Of a DNA stretch of 6,230 nucleotides, positions 5,372 to 6,230 are shown one piece after another (the first letter of the stretch is position 1; each line of letters starts with the position of its first letter). The notes beneath the pieces are model-generated. The model had not been told where the DNA came from and did not search any database. It saw only the letters and a program-made list of their open reading frames with translations. Position numbers and translations under genes: made by a program. The stretch lies in NCBI GenBank assembly GCA_003242355.1, contig QGUH01000235.1, positions 1-6,230 on the forward strand, written 5' to 3'. Source of the DNA: Pseudomonadota bacterium (GTDB taxonomy: Bacteria; Myxococcota_A; Polyangia; Polyangiales; Polyangiaceae).

Positions 5372-6230
5372 TCACTGTGCGTCGCTGGCGGGCTCGCCGT
5401 CCTCGCTTTCGACAGGAGCTTTGGCCCGCCCGCGCGACGGCTCGGCCTTGACACGCGCTCCGGCGACGACTTTTCCGTCCAGCGCCTGCAGCGCACGCTC
5501 CACCACGTCCGGCGCCACGCCCACGAACGCGTTCCGGTGGCGAACGCGAACGTACGCGACGGCTTCCGCCGGAATCCCGGCCTCGGCGAGGAGGCGCTCG
5601 TAATCTCCCGGGCGGGCTCCCTGCCGGCGCCCCACGCTCGCGTAGAGCTCGACGCTCTCTACTTGTGTCGTTTCGGCTTCCGATTGCGGCGCGGAGGAGG
5701 GCTCGAGATCCGGCGTCCCCGCGGCGGGCACCGAGGCAGCAGGCTCGTGATCCACTTTCGCTGCGCGCGCCGAAACGTCGCTCACGGCAGCGGGGGCTTC
5801 GTGTGCCGGCGCAGGCCCACGTGCCGAGGGCTCGCGCGGCGCGGAGGCGTCGCGCGTCGTCGACGGCTCGCGAGCAGTGGACCCGCGCGCCGAAGCGTCG
5901 CTCACGGCCCTCTCACGCGACGCAGAGGGCGCGCCTCCGGAGGCACCACGCGCTGCCGAGGGCTCGCGCGGCGCCACGGGTTCTGCACCCGGTCGCGATT
6001 CGCGCTCGCGCGGCTCCGGGCTCCGTTCCTCCGGCGCGACGCGCGTCGCGCGGGAGCGTCGTGCCGCCGTGGCTTCTTCCTGAGCCTCCGCGCGGGCGCC
6101 GAGATGATCGCGCAGCAATCCCGCCACCACGACCTCGGCGGCTCGGAGCCCACAAAGTCGCCGGCCCGCGCCAAAGCTGCCCGGGGGACGGGGCGGGAGG
6201 CCGAAACCCCTAAAAAAAACAGACCCAAGG
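5372..6230 (-). CDS. C-terminal part of a DEAD-box RNA helicase with DbpA-type RNA-binding domain (5' end cut)
   Basis: The gene runs in from the right edge; no true start codon is seen (the first possible one, at 6130, is a GTG within a helix). Counting from that codon, residues 1-20 (VAGLLRDHLGARAEA) look like the helix that follows the helicase core. Residues 21-155 form a disordered linker rich in Arg, Ala, Pro, Ser and Glu, with repeated peptides. Residues 160-234 (bases 5653-5429) match the DbpA RNA-binding domain, an RRM-like fold at the C-terminus of DbpA/CsdA helicases: VELYASVGRRQGARPGDYE, AGIPAEAVAYVRVRHRNAFV, then ALDGKVVAGARVKAEPSR. The protein ends with a short acidic tail. Such helicases act in ribosome assembly or RNA remodelling; the ATPase motifs are not in the window, so this rests on the RNA-binding domain. 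Beyond base 6150 the frame appears shifted, so the outermost residues are unreliable. Confidence 0.85.
   Translation of the reverse strand, partial: LGSVFFRGFGLPPRPPGSFGAGRRLCGLRAAEVVVAGLLRDHLGARAEAQEEATAARRSRATRVAPEERSPEPRERESRPGAEPVAPREPSAARGASGGAPSASRERAVSDASARGSTAREPSTTRDASAPREPSARGPAPAHEAPAAVSDVSARAAKVDHEPAASVPAAGTPDLEPSSAPQSEAETTQVESVELYASVGRRQGARPGDYERLLAEAGIPAEAVAYVRVRHRNAFVGVAPDVVERALQALDGKVVAGARVKAEPSRGRAKAPVESEDGEPASDAQ
5429..5653 (-). other. DbpA-type RNA-binding domain region
   Basis: This stretch encodes the only folded domain visible in the helicase fragment. It shows the family order: VELYASVGRRQG, then PGDYERLLAEAGIP, then a strand with VRVRHRNAFVGV, then VVERALQALDGKVVAGARVKAE. 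The central NAFV corresponds to the SFV/SYV strand of the family, and the ending with basic residues fits RNA contact. Confidence 0.85.
5764..5974. repeat. Two pairs of direct repeats in the helicase linker
   Basis: Bases 5764-5788 and 5884-5908 (25 bases, one mismatch) are 120 bases apart and encode AVSDVSARA and AVSDASARG. Bases 5822-5842 and 5954-5974 (21 bases, identical) are 132 bases apart and encode APREPSA. Both spacings are whole codons, 40 and 44. The linker thus looks like a partly decayed tandem duplication of about 40-44 codons, with further REPS/RDAS variants between. Confidence 0.8.
6150..6230 (-). other. Probable frameshift and low-quality end of the helicase reading frame
   Basis: Bases 6151 down to 6101 read GLRAAEVVVAGLLRDHLGA, whereas the family-like peptide just upstream, RAALARAGDF (6183-6154), lies in a different frame. 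Adding one base near 6152-6153 would join them as ALARAGDF-x-GLRAAEVVV, which looks like the post-core helix of DEAD-box helicases. An A8 run at 6212-6219 is also out of keeping with the surrounding GC-rich coding DNA. An assembly error at a contig end is more likely than a real mutation. Confidence 0.5.

Noticed and set aside
4524..5603. Plus-strand frame of 359 codons across the TPR gene, the gap and the helicase end
   Set aside because: It has no domain or start signal and covers two recognised coding regions in antisense.

Overview
This is a GC-rich bacterial window in which every gene I can support lies on the minus strand, so transcription runs from the right edge to the left. The organism is probably a proteobacterium-like Gram-negative. 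It has a TolC-family outer membrane protein, a Ccm-type cytochrome c heme-handling protein, and a TatB with the Glu8/Gly21-Pro22 signature. The very high GC, the alanine/proline/arginine-rich linkers, an acyl-CoA dehydrogenase close to the mitochondrial medium-chain type and the gene style point to Myxococcota (former Deltaproteobacteria). That placement is inference, because no rRNA or marker gene is present.

Layout, read in the direction of transcription. (1) 6230-5372: the C-terminal part of a DEAD-box RNA helicase. What is visible is a long repeat-bearing disordered linker and a DbpA-type RNA-binding domain. The ATPase core lies beyond the right edge, and the last ~80 bases look frameshifted or poor in quality. 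A hairpin follows the stop. (2) 5371-5025: a 347-base gap with no convincing gene, which should contain the promoter of the next operon. (3) 5024-645: a compact set of six genes separated by 39, 29, 18, -4 and 2 bases. They encode a TPR protein, a TolC-family outer membrane efflux protein with a Pro/Ala-rich segment after its signal peptide, CcmC, a CcmD-like small membrane protein, a second single-pass protein of 41 residues, and an MCAD-like acyl-CoA dehydrogenase. (4) 644-446: a 199-base gap with two hairpin-capable inverted repeats. (5) 445 to the left edge: tatB, starting at GTG, with an extremely proline-rich tail that runs out of the window.

How they work together: CcmC, CcmD and probably the 41-residue protein belong to inner-membrane heme delivery for cytochrome c maturation. 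No ccmA, ccmB, ccmE or ccmF is visible, so the rest of System I must be encoded elsewhere. TatB belongs to the folded-protein export pathway, which also exports some redox proteins. The dehydrogenase works in fatty acid beta-oxidation, whose electrons feed the respiratory chain. TolC and the TPR protein are in the same transcription unit but have no obvious partner pump here.

I found no CRISPR array, mobile element, tRNA, rRNA, toxin-antitoxin pair or defence system, and no clear new system. The points most worth a second look are the 41-residue membrane protein in the ccm cluster, the 11-proline run in TatB with its G-quadruplex-prone complementary strand, and the likely frameshift at the right edge.
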